Assembly (NCBI RefSeq): GCF_007489275.1
Contig: NZ_VLNR01000010.1
Coordinates: 49,029-113,028 of the forward strand
DNA: 64,000 nt
Direction of reading: 5' to 3'
DNA from: Aquimarina algiphila
GTDB lineage: Bacteria; Bacteroidota; Bacteroidia; Flavobacteriales; Flavobacteriaceae
The notes under the pieces: generated by a model
Databases searched by the model: none
What the model saw: the letters and a program-made list of their open reading frames with translations, nothing else
Told to the model about the DNA's origin: nothing
Part shown: positions 46,822-55,423 of the stretch, piece after piece
Layout: every line of letters begins with the position of its first letter
Numbering within the stretch: the first letter of the stretch is position 1
Program-made: the position numbers and the translations under genes

Positions 46822-49527
46822 TTATGGTGTTAAAATATCTCTGTATACATCAATCAATTTCAGTATCTCATCCGCGAGGTCTTGCATTTTAGCATTTGGA
46901 TTAGCATCAATAATTACTTCAATTCGTTTTTTCAGGTCAATTATTAAATCGTATGCTTCATCAAACTTAAGATCAGGCAATTCATCAGTAATAAATTTCA
47001 TTACTTTTTCAACTGCTGTATTATATGCAGGATGTGCTGTATTTCTTGCAGCGGCTATTGATATGCCATTTTCAAGACTATTAATATGAAACGCTTTTTT
47101 TGCTTTTGCTGCTTTTTCTACGAGTTCCGCAAAACGTTTTGAGAATGGTATAATATGGTGAGCATGATGTCCAATTTGTAATATACCATTCATGACTTTT
47201 CTTAATTGACTAGATCGACCAAAATTAATTAAATTTCCGTCAGCATCAAAGACCCATTTTAATGTTGTGTATTCCCCTAATGCATTGTGGAATTTCACCC
47301 CATATTTTGTCCCAGTAGAGAAATATCCAATAAGAGGAATTGCGCTAATAAAAGAAAGTGAAGCATTTAACCCTTCTCCGTCAATTGAATATAAAGCCCC
47401 ATTGAAAAGGTCAGCAAGTATTCCTCCACCGGGTATAAGTCCAAGACCATCTAAAGTGATATGTATCATCTCTTTGGAAGATCGCCATAAAGTAGTTGTG
47501 TTACATTGAGTAGAATTGCCATTACACCATTCTACCCCCTTATTAAAGTCTCCAGCACCTCTTTCCATAAAAAGTTGATACTTTTGTTTTACTACTTCTT
47601 GAGTAAACCATAAGTTAGCTTGTGGAATAACATTTAAAAAGTCTAAATCGGTAAAAGGGTTTATAGATTCGTAATACGACCTATCATATGGGCCTGAAAA
47701 CCTATTTGCTCTTATCAAAGCTAAGGTCATTTGCGTGGCATCAAAACTATCCTCTGTAGATAGGTTTTCTCTTATAAGACCAAGCAATGTACTTTCCTGT
47801 ACCTCTTCTAAAAATCCTCCCATTGAGGTGTTAATCAAGTCTACAACAATAGGTTTTACTTCGTCACTTCTCGAATACCAAAGAAACTCTTGAATTTTTT
47901 TAGTAAACTCTCTTCTTGTTCTTAGGTAATCTACCTGACCACGAGTTAAGCCTAATTTATCTGTTAATTCTAGGAGTATTATTTCAAAACTAAGGTCAGA
48001 AGTAGCACCATTAGAAGCTGCTACTGCATGATTCATGTATAGTGGATTTGTAAATATGGTACTCATTCTTACATTTGAACTCCAAAGTATTCTTCCTATA
48101 GTAGGCTTAAATATGATTTCATATCGATAATAAAAATTATCTCCCGGCTTACCTGCTTGTGGCGTTTTATTAAAATCAAAAACACGTCCTAAATTCTCAT
48201 CAGTATATGGATAAGCGTTAGGAACACTCATACCATTTGCCTGAAACATTTGTCTTATGGTATTCCCTTCTAAAACAAAATTATCGTCTTGGTTGTTATA
48301 TAACTCTGCCATTACATTCCCAAGTCCGCTAAATGCGTTAGGCGTTTCGTGTATTTCATATCCATCTGCTCTCCAAGACAACGCTAGTTCCTTTGTATTT
48401 TCATCTTGATACGTTGGAGGGGTTGTAGCAGAAGAAAGTTCGGAGGGCGAAGCACTCATGTTTTCATTGTTAAGAAAAGGAGGTATGACCCTCCTCAACA
48501 TATTTAATGCTCGCTCGCTAAAATTGTGAAAATTGAAATACTCTTTTAACTCTTGGTTAAGTTTTTCCTTCTTTCTATTGTAACGATATGTATGTTCGCT
48601 TATACTAGCAATGGCATGTTGTAAAACAGCATCTAATCCATGTTCTGTAGGAGGGGTTAATGGATCTGGATTCCCTATACTGTTTGCATGGTCAATAGCT
48701 ATTTGTTGAGGGTTGTGTTCCTCTGCATTATACATTTTTGGCTCTGTAAGATTTAAAAATCCATAATCATCAACTCTCGGACTTGTTGCAATAAGATACT
48801 TAGTCATTACTGTTACCTTATCTTCAACATTAAAAGAGTCAAACCTAGCAAGTGCCAAATCAACAATTCTATCTATTAAATTCCCGTTATTTCCAACCCT
48901 AATTAGCCCGTCACTGATCCTAGTAGCCTCAATTGCTGCAGGTTTATAGGTGTTATTTAACTGTCCAGCTATTACGTTTTGATTATGAAGAGCTGTTGCG
49001 CTATTCATATCTCTAATAAGCAAACCATTACTTTTTAAATCTCCAAAAGTAAGTTGAGCTAATGCATCTGGGGTATTTCTTCGATGCTTTAGAGTATTTA
49101 TTTCGATTCTTTTTTGCTCTACTTTACTTTTTGTCTCATTTGCAATTTTATTATATCGCTTTTTAGCTTCATTCAAATGAAAATCACTAACCTCTTTAAA
49201 AACGTGATTTTCAAAAAGATCTCTTTGTGCTGATCGAAAATCAGGATAAGGGGTTGTTTTGCTCAAACGCCTTTCTATTTCTTCTTTCTGAATGTCTTGT
49301 TGCTCTGCTAAAAATGTAGCTTTTTCTGCGGCTTCTACTCTTGCTAAATGATCTAAGAAGCGTTGCATGTCTTCTGCGAAAGTACAGGAACAATCAAAAA
49401 TATTTTTCCCTGTTCTTTTAGGGTTATTTACTTGTGTAGGGTCTGGTTCTGTTTGAAATTGAGCAAAAGTTGTTTGTGATAATAGGTATACCATACCTAA
49501 AATCAGCATTTTATATATAGATTTCAT
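46822..49527 (-). CDS. Exported polymorphic toxin with C-terminal AHH nuclease domain
   Basis: A 901-residue protein with a signal peptide (MKSIYKMLILGMVYLLSQ, ending TTFAQ). Residues 40-350 are largely helical and coiled; the middle shows no known family. Near residues 710-760, GLIPGGGILADLFNGALYS followed by FISAIPLIGYFSTG is a pre-toxin hydrophobic segment. The end carries the HNH/EndoVII-superfamily AHH nuclease: HHAHHIIPF at residues 787-795. The predicted target is DNA or RNA of a competitor. It lies in an operon between a Sel1/T9SS protein and an immunity gene. Confidence 0.78.
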   Translation of the reverse strand: MKSIYKMLILGMVYLLSQTTFAQFQTEPDPTQVNNPKRTGKNIFDCSCTFAEDMQRFLDHLARVEAAEKATFLAEQQDIQKEEIERRLSKTTPYPDFRSAQRDLFENHVFKEVSDFHLNEAKKRYNKIANETKSKVEQKRIEINTLKHRRNTPDALAQLTFGDLKSNGLLIRDMNSATALHNQNVIAGQLNNTYKPAAIEATRISDGLIRVGNNGNLIDRIVDLALARFDSFNVEDKVTVMTKYLIATSPRVDDYGFLNLTEPKMYNAEEHNPQQIAIDHANSIGNPDPLTPPTEHGLDAVLQHAIASISEHTYRYNRKKEKLNQELKEYFNFHNFSERALNMLRRVIPPFLNNENMSASPSELSSATTPPTYQDENTKELALSWRADGYEIHETPNAFSGLGNVMAELYNNQDDNFVLEGNTIRQMFQANGMSVPNAYPYTDENLGRVFDFNKTPQAGKPGDNFYYRYEIIFKPTIGRILWSSNVRMSTIFTNPLYMNHAVAASNGATSDLSFEIILLELTDKLGLTRGQVDYLRTRREFTKKIQEFLWYSRSDEVKPIVVDLINTSMGGFLEEVQESTLLGLIRENLSTEDSFDATQMTLALIRANRFSGPYDRSYYESINPFTDLDFLNVIPQANLWFTQEVVKQKYQLFMERGAGDFNKGVEWCNGNSTQCNTTTLWRSSKEMIHITLDGLGLIPGGGILADLFNGALYSIDGEGLNASLSFISAIPLIGYFSTGTKYGVKFHNALGEYTTLKWVFDADGNLINFGRSSQLRKVMNGILQIGHHAHHIIPFSKRFAELVEKAAKAKKAFHINSLENGISIAAARNTAHPAYNTAVEKVMKFITDELPDLKFDEAYDLIIDLKKRIEVIIDANPNAKMQDLADEILKLIDVYRDILTP

Positions 49528-49545
49528 AATATTTAATTAGGATGG

Positions 49546-50985
49546 TTATTGCTTAACTATTTGTTGAACAAACTGTTCTCCATTTACCCATAAGTATACT
49601 TGCATAACTCCGGGATCGGCTCTTTCGGGAATATTCAAGGTATATTCATGATCTCCTGCGCCTTGTTGTAAAGTGCCAGTTTCATCAAAAATCCATCCTC
49701 TATGATCCCAAACTTCCATTATTATACTGTTTTCTGGTTTGGTAAGCGTATAATAGGCTTTAAATGTTCCTGTTGTTGGATTAGGAGCGAGCCTGTAATT
49801 AAGCACCTGTGGTTCTGCTGTAGGGTCTACAACTGGTTCTAAAATAACATAAAGCGGTGGGAAAGGTTCATTATTATATTCTTCAATCGAACCATATAAC
49901 TTCCCTACTTCTTTAATATAATTAGGAGAGTTTTTTGTTTCTACATATCGTATTAGATTTATCCCATCAATTTTATAGTGTACACTATCTCTATTAGGAT
50001 TACTTTTATATAATTCACTTATAGGAAAAGAAGGTTTTTCAAACCCTATACCACTGGAACTAAATTTTAATGCTCCTGTTTTAGTTGTATTGCCTATAGT
50101 CATTTTATAAGTAGGATTGTCTGTACCTTTGTCTAAAACTTCTAATTCGAATTCTTCAAGTACTCTAGTCACCTGCTCATCTTTCCAATCAAATTCAATA
50201 ATTTTACCTGTATATTTTGGTTTTATATCCGTTCGAGGAGTATAAAATGTTCCATAAGGATTATTATAAATATGATTACCTATATTATGCACTACAAAAT
50301 TTTCGTCTGTTGAGATAGGAGGAGGAGAAGTGTATTCTGTACGTAAAAAATTAGCTAAAGTTTTACTTTCTGTGGTCGGGTTAGCATCTAATCTGCTTAA
50401 CGCCTGAGATTGGTTAGCGGTTATACCATATCCAAAATATTGCATTACGGAAAACCAGTGTTCTGCCATAGGTTCTGTCCCAGACATAAAAAAATCTTGT
50501 GCTCCAGAATAGTCTTGTGCTGCAGGATAACGACCAATTCCTTTCATCTGAAAATATCCTATAGCGTATTTAGTAAAAGAGTCGCCCTCATCGCAAGCTT
50601 TTTCAAACCATTCTAGTGATTTTGCTAGGTTTACCTCTGTACCACAACCAACTTTATACATAATAGCTAGATTTCTCTGCGCTTGTAGGTCATTGTTCTC
50701 TGCAAGCTGTTTGGTTTTAGTAAATGCAATTTGTTTTTGATGTTCAGAAGGATTGCCTTGTAAGGACACAATAGCATCAATGTATTGAGCCTCTGGGTTA
50801 CCTGTAGAAGCACAATGTGCAACACTTTGCTGAATGTTTGTTCTTAATTTTTCTGTTACTTTGTCTAAGTGGTCTAAATAAATCTTTGCGATTTTAATGT
50901 TTTCGTCACAATTGTGTTGTGCAAACATAGGTTGTACAAAGGTTAAGGCAAGGCATAGCAAGCCCCATACAAGTGATTTGTTCAT
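49546..50985 (-). CDS. Secreted Sel1-repeat protein with T9SS-like C-terminal domain
   Basis: A 479-residue protein with a signal peptide ending PMFAQ. Residues 60-215 contain Sel1/TPR-like repeats (AQRNLAIMYKVGCGTEVNLA, KYAIGYFQMKGIGRY). A beta-rich middle follows, and a C-terminal sorting-type domain begins at YRLAPNPTTGTFKAYY and ends FVQQIVKQ. It is the first gene of the toxin operon (18-base gap to the toxin). It may carry or dock the toxin at the T9SS translocon, since the toxin itself ends in its nuclease domain. Confidence 0.75.
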   Translation of the reverse strand: MNKSLVWGLLCLALTFVQPMFAQHNCDENIKIAKIYLDHLDKVTEKLRTNIQQSVAHCASTGNPEAQYIDAIVSLQGNPSEHQKQIAFTKTKQLAENNDLQAQRNLAIMYKVGCGTEVNLAKSLEWFEKACDEGDSFTKYAIGYFQMKGIGRYPAAQDYSGAQDFFMSGTEPMAEHWFSVMQYFGYGITANQSQALSRLDANPTTESKTLANFLRTEYTSPPPISTDENFVVHNIGNHIYNNPYGTFYTPRTDIKPKYTGKIIEFDWKDEQVTRVLEEFELEVLDKGTDNPTYKMTIGNTTKTGALKFSSSGIGFEKPSFPISELYKSNPNRDSVHYKIDGINLIRYVETKNSPNYIKEVGKLYGSIEEYNNEPFPPLYVILEPVVDPTAEPQVLNYRLAPNPTTGTFKAYYTLTKPENSIIMEVWDHRGWIFDETGTLQQGAGDHEYTLNIPERADPGVMQVYLWVNGEQFVQQIVKQ

Positions 50986-51563
50986 TTGTAATAATTTTAT
51001 TAGTTATTATTTATTTTATTGGGGTAACATCAGACCTAAAGTCATCATAAGGTCTGTTAAAGGAGAAACTCCTTTGTGGTCTAGAAAATCAAAACAATTT
51101 AATTACAGCGCTATAATCTCATCATTTTTTTGGTTCTATATTATGATTTATTATGTAGTTCTTCTAGTTAGTGTAATATGGTATTGCTTTCATAAGTTGG
51201 ATTTTTATTTGTTAATATTTTGTGTTGTTATTCTTTGCAATAATAAAGCATGCGAGTATCGTTTTTCGGGATTCTGTAAAACGACTGTGTTAATTAATAG
51301 TTAAAATCAGGAGTGACTTTATAGAGCTTTTTATCATAAGATTAGGTTTTGAGAAATTGATATATACCTTAATGTCTCAAAAGTTCAATTTGTTACATGG
51401 TTTTTTTAATTATTTTATAGTACTACCAGAAATTTCCTTGTTTATTATCATAGTAAATGCATATTAGTTTCGTTCTTCGGGATTAGGTAAGATTACATTG
51501 TTGGTAAAAAAGCATAAGTAGGTTTGTTTGATTTAGAGTTTGAGTTAAGGTTATGGGGAAAAC
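50986..51563. other. Gene-poor gap with leader hairpins and diverged repeats
   Basis: This holds the leader of the minus-strand toxin operon. Two hairpins are visible: CAGACCT/AGGTCTG (51031-51037, 51050-51056) and AAAGGAG/CTCCTTT (51059-51065, 51069-51075). Further on, a 25-base sequence at 51255-51279 recurs at 51466-51490 with 21 of 25 bases the same (AGTxTCGTTxTTCGGGATT core). A plus-strand open frame over 50897-51304 is Cys/Phe-rich and looks spurious. Confidence 0.5.
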
Positions 51564-51725
51564 TTAACTAGTATTGTATTCTATGTATATTCTAGCATAG
51601 ATCATTATTGCTTTTGGGTTATCGTTTAAAAGTTGATACATAAATTCTCCAATGTCTATATCTAATTCACGAAGCATATCGAAAAGTATTTCTGGAGGTA
51701 TACTATTTATTTGATCTGGGAGCAT
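51564..51725 (-). CDS. Small acidic protein, 53 residues
   Basis: ATG at 51725 to TAA at 51564, reading MLPDQINSIPPEILFDMLREL and ending EYNTS. It is helical, acidic and free of unusual codons, in a stretch otherwise lacking coding potential, with the same strand as its neighbours. Function unknown; small regulators of this kind are common in phage-like control regions. Moderate support only because it is short. Confidence 0.45.
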   Translation of the reverse strand: MLPDQINSIPPEILFDMLRELDIDIGEFMYQLLNDNPKAIMIYARIYIEYNTS

Positions 51726-51842
51726 AAAAGAACAATATTAAAAAGGAGACAGAAGTAAATTAAAAGGGGCTATGTGCATAAACTCAAATTTATGTACATA
51801 CATAATTACTCCTGTTTTCCTTTTATATTTATAACAATAAGG

Positions 51843-52073
51843 TTATTTGCTATTTTGAATTCCTTCATTTTTTTTAATGAATTTATGGAACTCTTTAATC
51901 AATCTATGAAGTTCTTTAATGTCTTGATCTCTTATTCTTTTATCATATTTAAAATATTTTTGTAATGTTCCACGAGATATGTGTATTTCTCGTTCTATAG
52001 CGTTTTTATTGAATAAATGTCCATAGGTTTGTAACCAGATTTCGACCCTTTGCCGTACTGTTAATCTTCTCAT
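51843..52073 (-). CDS. Small HTH protein related to the element repressor
   Basis: A 76-residue basic protein with a helix-turn-helix: AIEREIHISRGTLQKYFK. The same pattern occurs in the 145-residue regulator at 52675 (QIEIEIGVSNGTLSKPFK): I-E-x-E-I-x-x-S-x-G-T-L-x-K-x-F-K is shared. It is followed by a basic amphipathic helix. A second DNA-binding regulator of the element (Cro-like or excision control) is the likely role. Confidence 0.6.
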   Translation of the reverse strand: MRRLTVRQRVEIWLQTYGHLFNKNAIEREIHISRGTLQKYFKYDKRIRDQDIKELHRLIKEFHKFIKKNEGIQNSK

Positions 52074-52274
52074 ATTATTATTTTAATAAGAATACAGGAA
52101 TAGAAATAAGTTAAAAACTTATATATATTATAAAACTTGTTAGGAGTAAACTACTTTATTTGAGTACATTCCTTTTTTATATTCCTTAATCTACATGCTG
52201 ACAATATGACGAGGTATGTTTTTGTAAATAAGGTCTTGGGTGGGGTAAATATGATTTTGGTAAAAGAGCAGTGA

Positions 52275-52505
52275 CTAAAGGAAGTTTATATTATCAACTA
52301 GTAGCTTTGATCTTTTTATAGTTTGCGCAACTTCATTTGCCGTATCTCCTTTTTGATGGGATTCTTTTATCCAATTCCTTAATAAAAGGGCATACCCTCT
52401 GTTTTGATTAACATAAGTAGCAAAATGACATTGTTCTATACGAAGTAGGTCACAAACTTTTCTCTCAAACAAAAAGAAGGATTTTACATTATTGATGGTA
52501 TTCAT
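52275..52505 (-). CDS. Small protein divergent from the repressor
   Basis: A 76-residue protein (NNVKSFFLFERKVCDLLRIEQ, then LLLRNWIKESHQKGDTANEV). Its ATG lies 21 bases from a TAGAAAACTTTCTA palindrome and it is transcribed away from the HTH regulator, a switch-like layout. No family recognised; an early or antirepressor function is possible. The 200-base gap to its left contains only a third copy-like match to the diverged repeat near 52233-52270. Confidence 0.55.
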   Translation of the reverse strand: MNTINNVKSFFLFERKVCDLLRIEQCHFATYVNQNRGYALLLRNWIKESHQKGDTANEVAQTIKRSKLLVDNINFL

Positions 52506-52526
52506 TGTAATGGTTTTAAGTTAATT

Positions 52527-52665
52527 TAGAAAACTTTCTATTTTTAAGATACTCAATGCATAATAACAGTTATTTTTATGGTATTTTTCGATATATTTGA
52601 ACATCTTAAGAACAAAAATATAGAAAACTTTCTAAATAATAAAGATTTATTTAGATTTTTTTCTA
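52527..52665. promoter_or_regulatory. Operator cluster: TAGAAANNTTTCTA palindromes
   Basis: Two identical 14-base palindromes TAGAAAACTTTCTA at 52527-52540 and 52621-52634, and a degenerate third TAGATTTTTTTCTA at 52652-52665, ten bases before the repressor ATG. They fill the divergent gap between the small gene at 52505 and the HTH regulator at 52675. A fourth copy lies at 54032. Dyad symmetry, repetition and location all fit operators bound by a dimeric HTH repressor. Confidence 0.8.
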
Positions 52666-52674
52666 AATCATAAT

Positions 52675-53112
52675 ATGGGAACTATTGTAAAGCAGTTAAA
52701 AATATTTGTTGAGACCTTACAGAAATCAATACGACAAATTGAAATAGAGATTGGAGTATCTAATGGTACTTTGTCAAAACCTTTTAAAGCAGGTAAAGGG
52801 ATTACAACGGACACATTAGAAAAGTTCTTTTCACGGTATGAAGAATTAAATCCGATTTGGGTTATTAAAGAGAAAGGAAGCATGATTTTGTCTGTTGAAG
52901 AGCAGGAGATCATCATGTCTGGTTTAAAAGAAGAAAATACCTCAGGAGGGTTTAATCTTTCCCAGAAAAAGTATTTAAAAGATATTATTGATGATTCTTT
53001 AAGAGATTACAAAGACGAATTGAAAGAAACACAGAAATTATTGGAAATGGAGAAGGAAATACAGTTTTTACGTCAGCAACTAAATGAGAAAACAAAACCT
53101 GCTTCAAACTAA
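52675..53112 (+). CDS. Phage-type HTH repressor
   Basis: A 145-residue protein. Residues 1-65 are an XRE-like HTH domain (SIRQIEIEIGVSNGTLSKPF, ELNPIWVIKEKGSMI, a layout common in Bacteroidota prophage repressors); residues 100-140 form a coiled coil (ELKETQKLLEMEKEIQFLRQQL) for dimerisation. There is no S24 peptidase, so induction cannot be by self-cleavage. It is the only plus-strand gene of the element and has three palindromes in front of it, which suggests autoregulation. Its 3' end overlaps the convergent 60-residue gene by four bases. Confidence 0.8.
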   Translation: MGTIVKQLKIFVETLQKSIRQIEIEIGVSNGTLSKPFKAGKGITTDTLEKFFSRYEELNPIWVIKEKGSMILSVEEQEIIMSGLKEENTSGGFNLSQKKYLKDIIDDSLRDYKDELKETQKLLEMEKEIQFLRQQLNEKTKPASN

Positions 53113-53291
53113 TCTTTACGAAAAAAGAAACGTTTAATGACACTTTCAAAATCTTCTTCTGGTTCAAATGTTTTTAACTCATTTAGTACATAATTGTATA
53201 GTTCTTCACTAGTTAAATCACCTTTTTCTACTTGTTTCTTAAGGTCACGTAAATACTGGCGTTTTATTTCTATATCCTTCTTATTCTTCAT
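53109..53291 (-). CDS. Small charged protein, 60 residues
   Basis: Highly charged and helical (KNKKDIEIKRQYLRDLKKQVEKG, ending VIKRFFFRKD). It overlaps the 3' end of the preceding minus-strand membrane protein gene by 11 bases, so it appears to be the last gene of the lipoprotein/membrane-protein unit. No family recognised. Confidence 0.55.
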   Translation of the reverse strand: MKNKKDIEIKRQYLRDLKKQVEKGDLTSEELYNYVLNELKTFEPEEDFESVIKRFFFRKD

Positions 53292-53811
53292 CCCCTCTGT
53301 CCAGTTCTTGATTTAGTAAACCTTCCAAACCAGTTTTAACTAATTCTCTTTCATAATCTTGCTTTGCTTTCAGATCAATCAGAAAACGTTTATATCTGTA
53401 AAGTAAAAAGCAATACATAATAAAAACCGGAAGGCAGTAAAAAAATTCAATTTTGTCTACAGAGCCTATATCCTCATTTATAACTGCGATTATTTGGAAT
53501 ATATACATAATTATAGGGGAGAACAATGCATACGACCAAATCGTTTTGGCTTTAATGAAAATATATGAAAAGGCTATTAAGGGAAGAAGTTTGCCTACTA
53601 ATGTCCATGTTAAAATATAAATGGATTCGTAGTATTGTGAAGTATAAGTAAACCCAATGAAATGAATTTCTTTCAAATCATTGGGTACTAAACGATATAA
53701 ATAAAAAAGTATAGGATATATAATCAGAAAGATTATTAAACCATAATTAACCTTGTGTCGGTGGTTTAATATCTCCTTTGTCAATTTTTTGTGTTGGTAC
53801 TTCTTCTTCAT
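53281..53811 (-). CDS. Four-segment membrane protein of the element
   Basis: A 176-residue protein with hydrophobic segments near residues 25-42, 70-88, 92-112 and 122-140 and a charged C-terminal tail (LKAKQDYERELVKTGLEGLL). Its annotated ATG lies 65 bases inside the lipoprotein gene; a TTG at codon 10 would shorten that overlap. Function unknown. It forms an operon with the lipoprotein and the 60-residue gene, under the operator at 54032. Confidence 0.55.
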   Translation of the reverse strand: MKKKYQHKKLTKEILNHRHKVNYGLIIFLIIYPILFYLYRLVPNDLKEIHFIGFTYTSQYYESIYILTWTLVGKLLPLIAFSYIFIKAKTIWSYALFSPIIMYIFQIIAVINEDIGSVDKIEFFYCLPVFIMYCFLLYRYKRFLIDLKAKQDYERELVKTGLEGLLNQELDRGDEE

Positions 53812-53953
53812 TTACAATCTCAATATTCTCTTTTGTAGATTCTACAGTTTTAATTCCGACTTCCTCGTTAAGATCTGTAGAACTACAATTTGTTAAAATC
53901 ATAGTGAATAAAAATAGAAAAATAGCTTTAGAAAAAAATGATACATTTCTCAT
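53747..53953 (-). CDS. Small lipoprotein
   Basis: Start set at ATG 53953 (68 residues), which gives a lipoprotein signal MRNVSFFSKAIFLFLFTMI ending in LTNC, the lipidation Cys. The extension to 54007 would put 18 residues before the signal and is rejected. The mature part is short and acidic (STDLNEEVGIKTVEST). Encoded by the element and possibly surface exposed; superinfection exclusion or entry blocking is one idea, with no direct support. Confidence 0.6.
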   Translation of the reverse strand: MRNVSFFSKAIFLFLFTMILTNCSSTDLNEEVGIKTVESTKENIEIVNEEEVPTQKIDKGDIKPPTQG

Positions 53954-54031
53954 AATGTTAAATTTTAAAGGGTTACAATTATTATTTGGCTCAACTTTTT
54001 TGTACAAAGCGCTGATTTACAGTCAAAAATA

Positions 54032-54045
54032 TAGAAATCTTTCTA
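54032..54045. promoter_or_regulatory. Fourth operator copy
   Basis: TAGAAATCTTTCTA, a perfect 6-base half-site palindrome identical in its halves to the two at 52527 and 52621. It is 79 bases upstream of the lipoprotein ATG, which puts that operon under the same regulator. The surrounding 54046-54319 stretch holds no gene. Confidence 0.75.
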
Positions 54046-54319
54046 CAAGAGTGCTATGGTATTTCTGCTATTTTAGGTGTAGTTTTGCCGATTTTTCATT
54101 CAAAATCAGTGCTTTTTTCCACTTTTTTAACAAATAATTAAGAAGCAAAACGTCAGATTAGACTGTTTTGATTTTTTTTGTTTAAAAAACCAACAGTTAA
54201 AACATTGTTTTTTAGGTATTTATATTGCAAAAAACACATATTATCCATGTGGTTTTACCGTAGTTTTTAACAAAAAGATTTTACTTTCTTGATTTTCAAT
54301 GCTGAAACCAATAAACATT

Positions 54320-54934
54320 TCAATTTACCTCCTTATATTTAGGTAGGTTTACAAATCTTCCTTGTCGTTGTCCAGATGTATACATTATTGACAATTCACG
54401 GTGATGTTTTCCAAACCGCATTTGAAAATGTGGTTTATCGACTAACCTAGTCCAATCACCACCCCATTCAAAACCCAAAGATTTGCCTAAAGCTCCTATC
54501 TTTTGCCAATTCGGGTTATTCCAGATAGCCCTGCCATTTTTGATTTCTACTACATCAAATGCTAATCCATAGTTATGGTAACTTTCCCCTGCTTTGGCGT
54601 TTGTTACTCTTTTACCAGGAGCAGATCTACCTTTGTTATATAATCTGGTTTGTTCTTCCCATGTTCTAAGAGCAGATGTCACCCGTAATTTAATACCTAA
54701 ATCCTTTTGCGCTCGAATAATGAATTCTTTGACTTTAGCTCTTATAAGCGGGTGAAGTGTATCTATTCTACGATCTGTTATGATATCCCATGTTTTTTCT
54801 TTGAGAAAGTTGATACTTTGCATAACTAATGAGCTTAAGGATTTACGTTTTTTGTAGGCAATCACAATAAGGATAACAAGCACAATTGACAGTATGATTT
54901 TAGCAGTTTTATTTGGGGTATATGTAATGGTCAT
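54320..54934 (-). CDS. Membrane-anchored M15 peptidase (endolysin-like)
   Basis: A 204-residue protein with one N-terminal membrane helix (IILSIVLVILIVIAYKK) and an M15/VanY-type zinc peptidase domain. Its landmarks are RVTSALRTWEEQTRLY, GESYHNYGLAFDVVE (the His and Asp ligands) and DKPHFQMRFG (third His). This is the layout of phage L-alanyl-D-glutamate endopeptidases and D,D-carboxypeptidases that cut peptidoglycan. As the last gene of the long minus-strand operon it would serve in cell entry or lysis; the anchor suggests a particle- or membrane-bound enzyme. Confidence 0.85.
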   Translation of the reverse strand: MTITYTPNKTAKIILSIVLVILIVIAYKKRKSLSSLVMQSINFLKEKTWDIITDRRIDTLHPLIRAKVKEFIIRAQKDLGIKLRVTSALRTWEEQTRLYNKGRSAPGKRVTNAKAGESYHNYGLAFDVVEIKNGRAIWNNPNWQKIGALGKSLGFEWGGDWTRLVDKPHFQMRFGKHHRELSIMYTSGQRQGRFVNLPKYKEVN

Positions 54935-54967
54935 AGTATAAAAGTTAAAAGGGAGCTAATGCCCCTC

Positions 54968-55378
54968 TTAATCCACAATATTGCGCCAATTCTGAAACTC
55001 TCTTGGACTCAATTCTTTTCGCAATCTATCGCTTAATGATTCTTCAAACTTTAATCGGTATGCATCTGCAATGGGTTGTAATTGTCTTTTGGTTTGATAT
55101 CCTAACCGTTCTATTTCTTCTTCGTCTGTTCCATCGATATTAATCATCCAAGAAATTCCGGAAGGATTTGCAGCAGATCGATATTGTTGTGCAATCTGGT
55201 TTACATCCTGTGCTTCATTTCTATCAAACCTTCGTTGTCTCATGTTATGGAGCAGTCGCTTAATTTTTTTTTTGAAGATGAAGTACAGCACAATAATAAG
55301 AAGGGCTATTTGTACTTTTCTATTCGAAAAAAATGATTTTGCAGATTGCGCAGCCTGTGCTATAACTATTGGGTTCAT
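54968..55378 (-). CDS. Single-pass membrane protein
   Basis: A 136-residue protein with one membrane helix near residues 22-40 (VQIALLIIVLYFIFKKK), a strongly basic flank (KIKRLLHNMRQRRFDRNE) and a helical, charged C-terminal domain (LRKELSPREFQNWRNIVD). The design of a short outer part, one helix, a basic stop and a soluble domain recurs in several proteins of this operon. Function unknown. Confidence 0.65.
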   Translation of the reverse strand: MNPIVIAQAAQSAKSFFSNRKVQIALLIIVLYFIFKKKIKRLLHNMRQRRFDRNEAQDVNQIAQQYRSAANPSGISWMINIDGTDEEEIERLGYQTKRQLQPIADAYRLKFEESLSDRLRKELSPREFQNWRNIVD

Positions 55379-55423
55379 GGTATATTTTTTAGGTTACTAT
55401 TTTAAAGCTGTCGCCTTGCGACC

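Noticed and set aside
50897..51304. Plus-strand open frame of 135 codons
   Set aside because: It begins antisense to the signal-peptide end of the Sel1/T9SS gene, has an odd Cys/Phe/Tyr-rich composition and crosses the leader hairpins of that gene.
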